Shown: piece after piece, positions 47,074-56,593 of the stretch
Layout: each line of letters begins with the position of its first letter
How positions within the stretch are numbered: position 1 is the first letter of the stretch
Source of the DNA: BJGV01 sp965205785
GTDB taxonomy: Bacteria > Pseudomonadota > Gammaproteobacteria > Burkholderiales > Nitrosomonadaceae
Direction of reading: 5' to 3'
DNA length: 64,000 nucleotides
NCBI GenBank assembly: GCA_965205785.1
Contig: OZ242188.1
Span: forward strand, 1,178,001 to 1,242,000
The notes under the pieces: model-generated
The model's input: the letters and a program-made list of their open reading frames with translations, nothing else
Told to the model about the DNA's origin: nothing
The model's database searches: none
Made by a program: the position numbers and the translations under genes

Positions 47074-47356
47074 CAAAAATTATCGCTATATAATAGCAAA
47101 AAAATATAATAAATGAAAGAGGAAAGAGATACTTGGCACCTTAAAATTGTAGTTAGCAGTATATCTTTTAGGTAGCTTTTATTCTCATGGATTGCACATA
47201 GGCAGAATTATTCGTAACTCATTATTTTGGTAGTGCAAACTTATTATTCAGTTTTTACGCTTAATTTAAGCATGGGGTTGATTCAGTAAATGCAGATGAT
47301 ACAATTTCCCAGACATCAGCAATATCTTAAAGAAGAATAGTCTCCGGAGGTATTCA
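47074..47356. other. Divergent intergenic region between rimP and acs
   Basis: About 280 bases holding the promoters of the rimP operon (minus) and acs (plus). The acs ribosome binding site GGAGGT is at 47346-47351. No repeat or further RNA was recognised. Confidence 0.4.
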
Positions 47357-49324
47357 GTGGCAACAATTGAATCAGTTTTACATGAGAACCGTCTTTTTAC
47401 CCCTGATGATGCTTTTGCTAATCAAGCTAACTTATCAAGTGAAGAGGCCTATTATGCACTCTGCAAAGAAGCAGAAGAAGATTATGAAGGCTTTTGGGGT
47501 AGGTTGGCACGAGAATACATTCAGTGGCATAAGCCTTTCACTCGCGTATTGGATGAGAAAAACTATACTTTTTTTAAATGGTTTGATGATGGCGAGTTAA
47601 ATATTTCTTATAACTGCCTTGATCGGAATCTCGAGGCTAATTCAGACAAAATTGCAATTATTTTCGAGTCGGATGAAGGTAGCATAACTAGAATTACATA
47701 TCGTGACCTTCATCTACAGGTATGTCAATTTGCCAACGGACTTAGATCGCTAAATATTAAAAAAGGCGATCGAGTGATTATTTATATGCCTATGAGCATT
47801 GAGGCAGTAGTTGCAATGCAGGCTTGTGCCAGAATCGGGGCAATTCATTCTGTGGTGTTTGGCGGTTTCTCAGCAAAAAGCCTACACGAACGTATTGTTG
47901 ATACCGCTGCCGTAGCTGTAGTTACAGCAGATGAGCAGATGCGCGGAGGTAAAGGGATTCTTTTGAAACCGGTAGTAGATAAAGCACTTGCTATGAGTGA
48001 AACAGAATCTGTCAGATCAGTAGTTGTATACCAACGCACTGGCAAAGATATAGAGTGGCATAACTCACGTGATATCTGGTGGCATGAGTTGATTCTCGAT
48101 AAACCGATTTACTGCGAACCTGAGTGGGTCAGTGCTGAGCATCCTTTATTCATTCTTTATACATCTGGTTCTACTGGAAAACCCAAAGGTATACAGCATT
48201 CTTCCGCAGGTTATTTATTGGGTGCGATGGTGAGCATGATGTGGATTTTTGATTATAAGCCAACGGATATTTTCTGGTGTACTGCCGATGTGGGTTGGAT
48301 TACAGGTCATAGTTATGTTGCTTATGGTCCACTGGCAATGGGGGCTACGCAAATCGTGTTTGAGGGTGTACCCACCTTTCCTGATGCAGGGCGTTTCTGG
48401 AAAATAATTCAGGACCATAAAGTTACCGTTTTTTATACTGCACCTACTGCAATTCGTTCACTAATTAAATTGGGACCTGAACTACCCGAGAATTATGATC
48501 TCTCCTCACTACGCTTGTTGGGTTCTGTAGGTGAGCCAATTAATCCAGAGGCCTGGATTTGGTACCACAAAGTGGTTGGTCAGTCTCGCTGTCCAATTGT
48601 AGATACCTGGTGGCAGACTGAAACAGGCTGCCATATGATTGCTCCAGTACCAGGTGCGGTTCCGCTCAAGCCTGGTTCCTGTACATTTCCATTACCAGGA
48701 ATTATGGCGACCATAGTGGATGAGGCTGGCCAAGAGGTAGAAAATGGTGAAGGAGGACTTCTGGTTATTAAGCGCCCATTCCCTTCATTGGCACGCACTA
48801 TCTGGGGTAATCCAGATCGTTTCAAAAACACCTATTTTCCTGATGATATTGGAAGTAAATATTATCTGGCTGGTGATTCTGCACACCGTGATTTGGATGG
48901 CTATTTTTGGATAATGGGGCGTGTTGACGATGTATTAAATATTTCTGGTCACCGTTTAGGTACTATGGAGATTGAATCAGCACTCGTGGCTAACTCGTTA
49001 GTTGCAGAAGCTGCAGTGGTAGGGAAGCCTCATGAGGTCAAAGGTGAGGTGGTTGTTGCATTTGTAGTACTTAAAGGACTATGTCCCAAGGGAGACGATG
49101 CCAAGAAAATAGCCACTGAGTTACGAAACTGGGTATCAAAAGAAATAGGCCCAATTGCAAAGCCTGAAGAAATACGTTTTGGGGATAATCTACCAAAAAC
49201 TCGTTCAGGAAAAATTATGCGACGTTTGTTACGTGCTATAGGAAGAGGGGAGCAAATAACTCAAGATGTTTCTACCTTAGAGAATCCGGCAATACTTGAA
49301 CAATTGAAGCAATCGGCATCATAA
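47357..49324 (+). CDS. acs: Acetyl-CoA synthetase
   Basis: 655 residues starting at a GTG codon, chosen because GGAGGT lies six bases ahead and MATIESVLHENRLFTP fits. AMP-forming acyl-CoA synthetase: P-loop-like LYTSGSTGKPKG near residue 267, WWQTETGC, and the C-terminal acetylation-controlled Lys in TRSGKIMRRLLR near residue 617. Converts acetate to acetyl-CoA; in a chemolithoautotroph it salvages acetate. Confidence 0.96.
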   Translation: MATIESVLHENRLFTPDDAFANQANLSSEEAYYALCKEAEEDYEGFWGRLAREYIQWHKPFTRVLDEKNYTFFKWFDDGELNISYNCLDRNLEANSDKIAIIFESDEGSITRITYRDLHLQVCQFANGLRSLNIKKGDRVIIYMPMSIEAVVAMQACARIGAIHSVVFGGFSAKSLHERIVDTAAVAVVTADEQMRGGKGILLKPVVDKALAMSETESVRSVVVYQRTGKDIEWHNSRDIWWHELILDKPIYCEPEWVSAEHPLFILYTSGSTGKPKGIQHSSAGYLLGAMVSMMWIFDYKPTDIFWCTADVGWITGHSYVAYGPLAMGATQIVFEGVPTFPDAGRFWKIIQDHKVTVFYTAPTAIRSLIKLGPELPENYDLSSLRLLGSVGEPINPEAWIWYHKVVGQSRCPIVDTWWQTETGCHMIAPVPGAVPLKPGSCTFPLPGIMATIVDEAGQEVENGEGGLLVIKRPFPSLARTIWGNPDRFKNTYFPDDIGSKYYLAGDSAHRDLDGYFWIMGRVDDVLNISGHRLGTMEIESALVANSLVAEAAVVGKPHEVKGEVVVAFVVLKGLCPKGDDAKKIATELRNWVSKEIGPIAKPEEIRFGDNLPKTRSGKIMRRLLRAIGRGEQITQDVSTLENPAILEQLKQSAS

Positions 49325-49387
49325 GCAAATAGCAAACATGGCACTATACTTAGAAATAGATATTACTACTTTTATTGAGTAGTACTC

Positions 49388-50338
49388 ATGACTTTACCCA
49401 ATATTATTGATTACGATCATGGCATTAGTGCTATTGATGCGGAGTATTATCGTCCGGGACTTGCTGCAATTCATTTGATAGTTGAGGGCAGCACAGTAGC
49501 ATTGGTAGATACAGGGACCTTTTTTTCTGTTCCGGGAGTAATAGAAATATTACATCAAAGAAATATTTCTCTTGAGAGTATTTCCTATTTATTTCTTACG
49601 CATATCCATCTTGATCATGCGGGTGGTGCGGGGGAATTTATGCGCTGTTTTCCTAATGCAAAGCTGGTTGCACACCCGCGCGCTGTTCGCCATATGATAG
49701 ATCCCTCTAGGCTAATTAAAAGTACCATGGCAGTTTATGGCGAGGAAAAATTTAGGCGTATGTATGGTGAAATTCGTCCAGTAGATGCAAGTCGTATAAT
49801 CGAGGCGACTGATAAATTTTCTCTTAAAATGAATGGCCGAACACTGTTGTTTCTTGATACACCAGGCCATGCTCGTCACCACTATTGTATTTTTGACGCA
49901 ACAAGCCGATCATTTTTTACGGGCGATACTTTTGGTGTGTCTTACCGGGAATTTGATGTAAACGGCATAGAGTTTGTTTTTCCAACCACGACCCCAGTAC
50001 AATTTGATCCTCTTGCGGCGCATCATTCTTTAGATCGGATCATGAGTTATGATCCACAATACGCTTTTCTTACCCATTATTCTCGTATTGGAAATTTAAC
50101 TCATCACGCCAAAGTGATGCATGAACTGATTGACGCCTATGTAACAATAGCTAGTAACATTTATATTCAGAGATCTGATGGACATATTTCTTTAGTGAAA
50201 AGGCTTGGTGAACTACTTATGCAACGAATAAAGGCTCATGGATGTACTTTGTCACAGGATGAAATCTATGATCTGTTAAGCATGGATGTTAATCTTAACG
50301 CTGAAGGTCTTAAATGTTGGCTCGAGTTAAATAAGTAG
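49388..50338 (+). CDS. Metallo-beta-lactamase-fold hydrolase
   Basis: 316 residues. Metal-binding motif is THIHLDHAGG near residue 70; the further His (DTPGHARHH) and Asp (TGDTFG) ligands are present, and HYSRIG near the end could provide a last His. Glyoxalase II-like superfamily; the substrate cannot be told. It follows acs by 63 bases on the same strand. Confidence 0.88.
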   Translation: MTLPNIIDYDHGISAIDAEYYRPGLAAIHLIVEGSTVALVDTGTFFSVPGVIEILHQRNISLESISYLFLTHIHLDHAGGAGEFMRCFPNAKLVAHPRAVRHMIDPSRLIKSTMAVYGEEKFRRMYGEIRPVDASRIIEATDKFSLKMNGRTLLFLDTPGHARHHYCIFDATSRSFFTGDTFGVSYREFDVNGIEFVFPTTTPVQFDPLAAHHSLDRIMSYDPQYAFLTHYSRIGNLTHHAKVMHELIDAYVTIASNIYIQRSDGHISLVKRLGELLMQRIKAHGCTLSQDEIYDLLSMDVNLNAEGLKCWLELNK

Positions 50339-50373
50339 ATAGAATTTAGAAAGTTGGTAGGATTGATGATTAA

Positions 50374-50465
50374 GGAGAGATGGCCGAGTGGTTTAAGGTA
50401 CACGCTTGGAAAGCGTGCGTACGGTTTTAGCCGTACCGCGGGTTCGAATCCCGCTCTCTCCGCCA
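50374..50465 (+). tRNA. tRNA-Ser(GGA)
   Basis: 92 bases with the long variable arm of class II tRNAs (CGTACGGTTTTAGCCGTACCG). Acceptor GGAGAGA pairs with TCTCTCC; anticodon loop TTGGAAA gives GGA. CCA is encoded. It borders the G+C-rich recombinase element. Confidence 0.96.
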
Positions 50466-50729
50466 CCATCTAACCTGTTGATATCAAAAGATAAAGCGTC
50501 ACAAGCAGCAGAGCAGTTTCTGCCGGTATTCCGGGGTCTTACGCGGGAATCACCCTGAATGAGCGCCCGGGCAGAGACCCTGCACTCCGGCAGCATCCCG
50601 GTAATCCGGCAGATATCTCATTCGCCCTTTACGCAGGTACGACCCGTGCGTATTTCCCCTGGTATAGTACGGCAGGGATGAGGAGGACTGCCGGCAGGGG
50701 AAGAGAGGCGGGATACAAACGGAAAGCGG
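50466..50729. other. Left flank of the recombinase element
   Basis: Base composition changes abruptly about 30 bases after the tRNA-Ser, from AT-rich to G+C-rich, which marks the probable left edge of an inserted element. No gene is seen; short direct repeats of CCGGCA-like words are frequent. Terminal repeats were not clearly identified. Confidence 0.45.
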
Positions 50730-52436
50730 TCAGGTCCAGGCAAAGAGGGACTTTTGTTCGTCCCATGACACGGGGATCACTGAGCAGGATTTCAGCCGGC
50801 GGGCAGTCAGTTGTACCGGCTGCCTGCCGGCTAAGATCGCCCTGGTGAAGTCGGGGGCAAGAAAGCTCAGACGCAGGATCCGCGTAAAATAGGAACTGCT
50901 GACACCTGCTTCGCCTGCCATCCCGGCAATTGATTGCCCGCCACGCAGGAAGATGGCCCGGAACACATGAGCTTTGCCGATGAGTCGTTGCAGATGCGGG
51001 TCCGGATGCCTGCCGGCAAGAGCATGATCTCCCTCTATAGCAAACTTCATTTCCAGACCGGCCCGTTTCAGCTTTGCCGGTATACGGATCGTGAGGAGAT
51101 CAGATGGTTCACTACAAGGAACAGGCGTATGCTCTGCACCCAGGATGACGGGTAATTGCTGTGGCCGTATCTGAAGGGCAACGGAGCCGGGTCCGATATC
51201 CATCCGGGCGATGAGACGCCGCAGGATCCTACGTTTTACCGCACTACCTGAGCGGGGCCACCCGGCTGCTAATTGTGAGGCGGCAACCATCAGCGATTTG
51301 CGCTCCGGAAGAGTACGGACGTAGGGTTCTGTCATCTGGTACAGTGTTTCAGGTTCTCTGAGCAGTTGCAGGAGATAGCGCACGGGGAGTCCTTCAATGT
51401 CACCGGCAGGGAGACGCCTGCCCTTTTTGCCGGCACCGGTAAGCAATGTCCCGGAGACGTAATATCGGTAGGCCCTGCCTTTTTTCCGGGTATGGACCGG
51501 GGTCATCCGTTCCCCGTCTTCATCAAACAGTAATCCGGCCAGCAGGGCCGGGTTTCCCGCAGGGATGCGGCTCCTGCGTTTTACCCGGTTAGTGGTGAGA
51601 AGGGTTTGCACGTCGTGCCACAGATCAGCGCAGAGGATCGGCTCATGGCGCCCGGGATAGCATTGGTTCTTGTGCACGATCTTACCCTGATAAAGCGGGT
51701 TGGACAGCATCAGATAGAGTGCACCGCGTGCAAATGGCCTGCCACCTGATTTCCGGCCATGTTGGGTAACGCGTAGTTTACTCACCAGGCCATCACGGGT
51801 CAGGTCTTCCTTCAGCAGGCGGACAGAGCCCAGTTGAAGATAACGCCGGTAAATATGGCAGACAGTGTCTGCCTCTGCCGGATTGATCACCAGTTTACGA
51901 TCCCGGACATCATAGCCCAGCGGGGGCAGACCCCCCATCCACATCCCCTTCTTCTTGGAAGCGGCAATCTTATCCCGGATCCGCTCGCCGGTGACCTCCC
52001 GTTCAAACTGGGCAAAGGAGAGCAGCATGTTCAGGGTCAGTCGGCCCATGGAAGTGGTGGTATTAAACTGCTGCGTTACCGAGACAAATGACACCTTTCC
52101 GGTATCAAAGATCTCAATCATTCTGACGAAATCAGATAAGGACCGGGAGAGCCGGTCGACCTTGTAGACGATGACAGAATCAATCTTGTCTGCTGTGATA
52201 TCTGCAAGCAGGCGTTTCAGAGCCGGACGCTCCATGGTGGCACCGGACAGACCCCCGTCGTCATACCTTTCACTCACGATCATCCAGCCCTCGTGCTTCT
52301 GGCTGGTGATATACGCTTCACAGGCTTCCCGTTGCGCATCCAGCGAATTAAAATCCTGTTCCAGCCCCTCTTCAGAAGATTTACGGGTATACACAGCACA
52401 TCTGATCGGGTTTTTTCTGTTCCCCTGATTACGCAT
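50730..52436 (-). CDS. Large serine recombinase
   Basis: 568 residues from the ATG at 52436 (MRNQGNRKNPIRCAVYTRKSSEEG). Resolvase domain: catalytic Ser in YTRKSSEEG, YDDGGLSGATMERPAL, YKVDRLSRSL and FEREVTGERIRDKIAASK. It is followed by the Recombinase domain (PPLGYDVRDRKL, GRPFARGALYLMLSNPLYQG), a zinc-ribbon-like region of reduced clarity and a C-terminal HTH-like end (MAGEAGVSSSYFTRILRLSFL). Large serine recombinases integrate and excise phages and islands. It overlaps the DUF2924 gene by eight bases, and is much richer in G+C than its surroundings, so recently acquired. Confidence 0.92.
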   Translation of the reverse strand: MRNQGNRKNPIRCAVYTRKSSEEGLEQDFNSLDAQREACEAYITSQKHEGWMIVSERYDDGGLSGATMERPALKRLLADITADKIDSVIVYKVDRLSRSLSDFVRMIEIFDTGKVSFVSVTQQFNTTTSMGRLTLNMLLSFAQFEREVTGERIRDKIAASKKKGMWMGGLPPLGYDVRDRKLVINPAEADTVCHIYRRYLQLGSVRLLKEDLTRDGLVSKLRVTQHGRKSGGRPFARGALYLMLSNPLYQGKIVHKNQCYPGRHEPILCADLWHDVQTLLTTNRVKRRSRIPAGNPALLAGLLFDEDGERMTPVHTRKKGRAYRYYVSGTLLTGAGKKGRRLPAGDIEGLPVRYLLQLLREPETLYQMTEPYVRTLPERKSLMVAASQLAAGWPRSGSAVKRRILRRLIARMDIGPGSVALQIRPQQLPVILGAEHTPVPCSEPSDLLTIRIPAKLKRAGLEMKFAIEGDHALAGRHPDPHLQRLIGKAHVFRAIFLRGGQSIAGMAGEAGVSSSYFTRILRLSFLAPDFTRAILAGRQPVQLTARRLKSCSVIPVSWDEQKSLFAWT

Positions 52437-52983
52437 TGGGTTTCCCGGTGGCCCGGCTGAAATGATCCGGTTTCGGTCTGAGTCCGAAGAAGCGCGGACC
52501 GGACCAGTGTGCGCCGGTGATCTGTCCGGCAATATCCGATAAGGACCGGTAGTGCTGATGGTTCCATTCGAAGCCGGTTTCGAGCACGATGATCTCGTGG
52601 ATTTCTCCGTGCCATTCACGAATCAGCCTGGTACCGGGTTTGAGGCGAACGGAGGAACCCATCGCTCCGGTACCCCGTTTACCATTACCCGCAGCAGCAG
52701 CACGGAGCTTACGCTTTGCCACTGCGTCAAGAGCGCCCAGTGTCCGGGCCTGCATTTTCCAGCCAACCGCCAGTAGCAACAGGTTGCGGGTCATCCGTGC
52801 CGGTGGCTGTGTGTGATAAAGCCGGCACCAATGTTTTTTTAAGTCGGGGGTTGGCAGTTGTACCAGTGCATTGAGCTGTTCTGTCAGGGCAGGGACCGGT
52901 TGTGCCGGAACGGGTACTACTCTGCATGCACCGGTAGTGACGGGTTGCTTATCATTATGTGGGCATATCGGGTATTCCGGCAT
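52429..52983 (-). CDS. DUF2924 family protein
   Basis: 184 residues from ATG 52983 (MPEYPICPHNDK, ribosome binding site GGAGAG about 9 bases upstream). The conserved core is LKKHWCRLYHTQPPARMTRNLLLLAVGWKMQ and RLIREWHGEIHEIIVLETGFEWNHQHYRSLSDIAGQITGAHWSGPRFFGL. DUF2924 proteins are regularly paired with large serine recombinases in phage-like elements; role unknown, perhaps a recombination partner. Same operon and G+C-rich composition as the recombinase. Confidence 0.88.
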   Translation of the reverse strand: MPEYPICPHNDKQPVTTGACRVVPVPAQPVPALTEQLNALVQLPTPDLKKHWCRLYHTQPPARMTRNLLLLAVGWKMQARTLGALDAVAKRKLRAAAAGNGKRGTGAMGSSVRLKPGTRLIREWHGEIHEIIVLETGFEWNHQHYRSLSDIAGQITGAHWSGPRFFGLRPKPDHFSRATGKPNA

Positions 52984-53238
52984 AACGGATCTCTCCTGTA
53001 GTGAGTCGGCAGGACAGAAAAGCTGATCCTGTCCTGCGACCAGTACCGCTTGCCTGCCGGTAAAAGTCAAGTCAACACCCCTTGTTTCGTGTTATAGGCC
53101 GGATAAGGGTTATTGCAGGGTTTTGTGCAAAGTATTGACCAGGGTTTCCTGCCATACACCAGATAATGGATTGACTGATCTATACTTCTGTTCATCCCCT
53201 CGTTACTCTCTCCGGATGAGAAGGTAGTTGCCGCGCAG

Positions 53239-53625
53239 ATGGGCTCTGCCGGATGGGCAGAAGAGACAGAAGTCCGTAATTTGCTCTGGGGAATTGTTAC
53301 AAATAAGCCTGCAAGATTTACCAATCCTTTATTAGAACAACTTGGCTTAAGTTCCCGTCCGGCCTGTGTAATCAGCGGAGGGGATACCGTTAACTATAAG
53401 CCGCATCCTGAACCACTTCTGGCAGCAATCAATATATTGGATGTTGCTCCTCACGCATGTATTTATTTAGGTGATGATATACGGGATGTTGAAGCGAGCT
53501 TGGCAGCTGGAATAGAACCCGTTGTGGCAAAGTATGGTTATTTGGGTAATGGAAATGAATCTCCCGAAACCTGGGGTGCTAAGCATCTTATTGAACACCC
53601 ACAAGAATTACTCAATCACCTCTAG
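53239..53625 (+). pseudogene. gph: Phosphoglycolate phosphatase, 3' remnant
   Basis: The frame reads LLWGIVTNKPARFTNPLLEQLGLS, then KPHPEPLLAA and YLGDDIRDVEASLAAG, the C-terminal two thirds of a Gph-type HAD phosphatase. The catalytic N-terminus (DxDGTLxDT, about 90 residues) is missing, and the DNA upstream belongs to the recombinase element. The lost part is not found on the other side of the element. It would have hydrolysed 2-phosphoglycolate, the product of Rubisco oxygenation. The reading frame is otherwise intact. Confidence 0.85.
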
Positions 53626-53712
53626 AATCTGTTAAAATACAGACTGTTTACGGTTGAACTATTCCTGAATAAAAATATCAAACAACCGTAATACAGAAGT
53701 AACACAGAATCC

Positions 53713-54074
53713 GGGGGCGACCTGGCTTCGACGTGGGTTTCAAAGCAGAGCAGGGCATACCGAGGACCAGTCACCTCGTAAATCCATCTGGAAACGTAAT
53801 AATTGCAAACGAAGATAGTTACGCTCTAGCCGCTTAAATCCGGTTAGACTCCGCACCGGTGGGCCTCAACGCCGGGTCTGGCAACAGACAGTGGAGCCAT
53901 TAACGAGGATCGCATTTTGCAGGGTCACTTTGCATAGTGCTAAATAATAGGTGACTCGCCTGATTTCAGTTCGCCTGTTGACGGTTATCTGGTTAAATTA
54001 ATATCAGGGCTAAGTATGTAGATCTGACTGTAGAGGATTTGCGGACGCGGGTTCGATTCCCGCCGCCTCCACCA
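53713..54074 (+). ncRNA. ssrA: tmRNA (transfer-messenger RNA)
   Basis: 362 bases, one-piece form. The 5' end GGGGGCG pairs with CGCCTCC before the encoded CCA; T-loop GGTTCGATTCCC is present near the 3' end. The tag reading frame at 53805-53837 encodes ANEDSYALAA plus stop. tmRNA with SmpB rescues stalled ribosomes and tags the peptides for proteolysis. The 3' end is a frequent integration target and is followed by an integrase here. Confidence 0.97.
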
Positions 54075-54200
54075 TTAATACTAACCAGCAACATCTAACG
54101 CCGTATAATAGACGGCATTTTTCTTTTTATATACATATATAGTTTAGTGTCTATTTAAATCTAGCGCAAAATATTTATATCCAGAGATAATGGGGGTATC

Positions 54201-55422
54201 ATTGGAGGTATATCAGGAAGGCTTACTGATAGGGCTATCAGAGCCTTTATAGCTAAAGAAGGCTGCGGTGCAAGGGTTTCAGACGGAGGGAGTCTTTATC
54301 TTTTTATCACTTCTCCTGGCAATGCATCCTGGCGAATCAAGTACCGAATTAGTGGTAAGGAAAAAGTTTATTCCATTGGTCCCTATCCAGCTATTTCTCT
54401 GGCAGTAGCACGGGTTGAGTTGTCTGAAGTCAAAGCTCTTTTACGGGAAAGTAAAGATCCGATTACGCAACGACGAATCAACCGCTCAGAATCCAATGCG
54501 GCAAGTGACAACACATTTCAGTTAATTGCAATGGAATGGTTAGAAATGAAAAAGCCTCAATGGAGCACTATGCATTATGCCAAGTCATCTCGGGCCTTTA
54601 AGCGTGACATCTACCCAGTTATTGGCAAACTACCCATTACAAATATTACTCCTGCCATTGTTGCTAAGACCATCGAGATATTCATAAGCGAGGTGTTCTT
54701 GAAACAGCTACCCGCATTCTCCAACACTTAAATGGTGTTTTTCGTTATGCCAAGCTAAGGGGCTATGTAGAGATAATCCAGCTTTTTCCGCACGCGAGAT
54801 ATTGCCTCAGAAAACAGGTGTCGGGCGTATGCCAGCTTTATTAGACTTTGCATCATTGGGAGATATTTTACGTCGTGCAAATATGGCAAATATCTCACCG
54901 TCCGTACGGGTGGCACATCGCTTGTGCGCATTTACTGCGGCCCGTATTGGAAATATTATCGATGCAGAATGGAAGGAATTTGATCTTAAGAGTGCCCAGC
55001 CATCCTGGAATATTCCACGTGTAAAAATGAAAGTTAAATCACGGTTTAGTGATCATCGAATTCCATTATGTTCTGAGGTTACGGAAGAGCTGCACCAGTG
55101 GAAAAGTATTTATGGAGGCAAAGGGTATGTGTTTTCTTCTCCTACAGGGAATAAGCATATAGGACGCGAATCTATTGAAAAAGTATATCGTGTTACTTTA
55201 GGACTTGAAGGTAAACATTCACCTCATGGTTGGCGTAGCTCATTTTCTACGTTAGCTCGTGACCATGGCTTTAGTCGGAACGCAGTGGAGCTGGCACTTG
55301 ATCATATTCATGACAATGAAGTTGCAAGGGCATATGACCGTGGAGAGCGGTTTAAGGAAAGAGTTAAGCTATTTAAATGGTGGGGAATGAAACTAGATGC
55401 CGCGCAAAAAGGTAAAAAGTAA
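54201..55422 (+). pseudogene. Decayed P4-type tyrosine integrase
   Basis: Three frames together spell one integrase. The first (to about 54680) reads GRLTDRAIRAFIAKEG, GGSLYLFI, SWRIKYRISGKEKVYSIGPYP, with no start codon before GRLT. The second, short frame (about 54683-54770) reads HKRGVLETATRILQHLNGVFRYAKLRGY. The third (to 55422) carries the catalytic part TAARIGNIIDAEW, HGWRSSFSTLARDHG and the AYDRG tyrosine. Both frameshifts are net -1. It lies right after ssrA, the expected att site. The catalytic motifs are kept but the protein cannot be made whole. Confidence 0.88.
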
Positions 55423-56085
55423 ATCCATTCAGGCTAAATATCGTCAAAAATTGAATGTAGAAAATACTGATGATATTCATATTTTAGAAGGCCTCGAAGA
55501 GTATGACCATGTTGTGGAATTATTGGAAGATGCTGCTGGTTTTCCTTCTGCACATTTTAATGTCCGTATTTCCAGTATTAAATACACATTTTCTAAACGG
55601 ATGCAAAAACTGATTAATGCATTGATAAGTATTGAAGAAAAGCATGGAATTACACCAGGATCAATATATCAGTCAGAGATACTTTCAAATTTGTATTCTG
55701 ATTTAATGGGTTGTAATTCAGCCGCATAGTTAAAAGTTGCTTTATCAAACCTAAAAGCTGATCTTCTTAAGTCCATGATAATAAGCTTAGAACTGAGTCT
55801 GATAAACTAAGGTTGCTTGCAGGTACTCGTTTTGGGTTACGAGGTATGGATGCTCTGGGTGTCTTGCTTTATAAAATTCTTAAAAGGATAGGCAAAAGTA
55901 AATCTTCCGCAGATGTATTGAAAGAGCTGCAAGAAATGTCAATTTCAAGTGTGCCAGGGGATGTTATGCAAGAAATTGACGAGGAAGGAACTGTTTTTTG
56001 GTTTAGTAATGGTAAAGAAAAAATCACAAAATTTAGGAGCATAGAAAACAGATTAACAAAAATTCGGAAAAAAATTAGATTTTAA
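55397..56085 (+). pseudogene. Unrecognised island gene, split by an in-frame stop and a frameshift
   Basis: The 110-residue first part (MPRKKVKSKSIQAKYRQKLNVENTDDIHIL...) ends at a TAG (55727-55729), after which the same frame continues LKVALSNLKADLLKS. A -1 shift around 55771-55785 leads into DNKLRTESDKLRLLAGTRFGLRGMDALGVLLYK and the 90-residue second part ending IENRLTKIRKKIRF. Taken together they look like one protein of about 225 residues, helical and basic. No family recognised; the start overlaps the integrase end. The two pieces could also be separate small genes. Confidence 0.6.
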
Positions 56086-56183
56086 TTTTCACGGTTTCCG
56101 ACAAACCGTGAATTTAGTCTGCTTTACTGGTGATTGTATTGTGCTCAGGTGAGTATGAGCATATCCTAAAAGGAGACTATGCG

Positions 56184-56375
56184 ATGGCTATGCAGCTTCC
56201 AGAAACCGGATTTGTCCGGTTACCTCAAATCTTATTTTATATTCCTGTCAGTCGTTCCTCTTGGTGGGCTGGTGTTAAATCGGGGAAATATCCCCAATCT
56301 GTTAAATTGGGTGAGAGGACTACGGCGTGGCGTGCTGAAGACATACACGCATTAATTAAAAGTACAGGGGGATAA
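56184..56375 (+). CDS. AlpA-type (MerR-like) HTH regulator
   Basis: 63 residues from the ATG at 56184 (AGGAG eight bases ahead): MAMQLPETGFVRLPQILFYIPVSRSSWWAGVKSGKYPQSVKLGERTTAWRAEDIHALI. This is the AlpA/phage CP4-57 regulatory-protein pattern, a short excisionase/activator-like winged helix common behind P4-type integrases. Probably controls island genes or excision. Confidence 0.88.
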   Translation: MAMQLPETGFVRLPQILFYIPVSRSSWWAGVKSGKYPQSVKLGERTTAWRAEDIHALIKSTGG

Positions 56376-56378
56376 ACT

Positions 56379-56581
56379 ATGTATTCGCAAGGCAAAGCCT
56401 CCTGGATGAACCTACAAGCAATTAAGAAAACTAGTTCAGAATTAATGGATAGTCCTGGTTGGATAGAAAATATCTAAGTGTGCTCTTGGCACGTTTCCCT
56501 CAGTATGAAGTAGAAGCTGACCTTGCCGAGTTATCAATAACAGAATTGTGGGGCGTTTATTGCTTTCTTTCACGTATCTAG
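56379..56581 (+). pseudogene. Small island gene broken by one frameshift
   Basis: Two frames, 56379-56477 (MYSQGKASWMNLQAIKKTSSELMDSPGW...) and 56480-56581 (reading from upstream SWLDRKYLSVLLARFPQYEVEADLAELSITELWGVYCFLSRI), would form one protein of about 66 residues if one base were inserted near 56458. The second half (RFPQYEVEADLAELSITELW) looks like a conserved small-protein pattern. It directly follows the AlpA-type gene. Function unknown. Confidence 0.45.
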
Positions 56582-56593
56582 GATAGTTAGGTT

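Noticed and set aside
47036..47099. Longer rimP start at 47099
   Set aside because: It would place the leader hairpin and T-run inside the coding region and add 21 residues not seen in RimP proteins.
50466..53240. Classical insertion sequence with terminal inverted repeats
   Set aside because: The element carries a serine recombinase and DUF2924 rather than a DDE transposase, and no matching inverted termini were found.
53067..53324. 85-residue minus-strand frame across the recombinase element border
   Set aside because: It overlaps the gph remnant on the opposite strand and the element edge, has no recognisable motif and lacks a good start signal.
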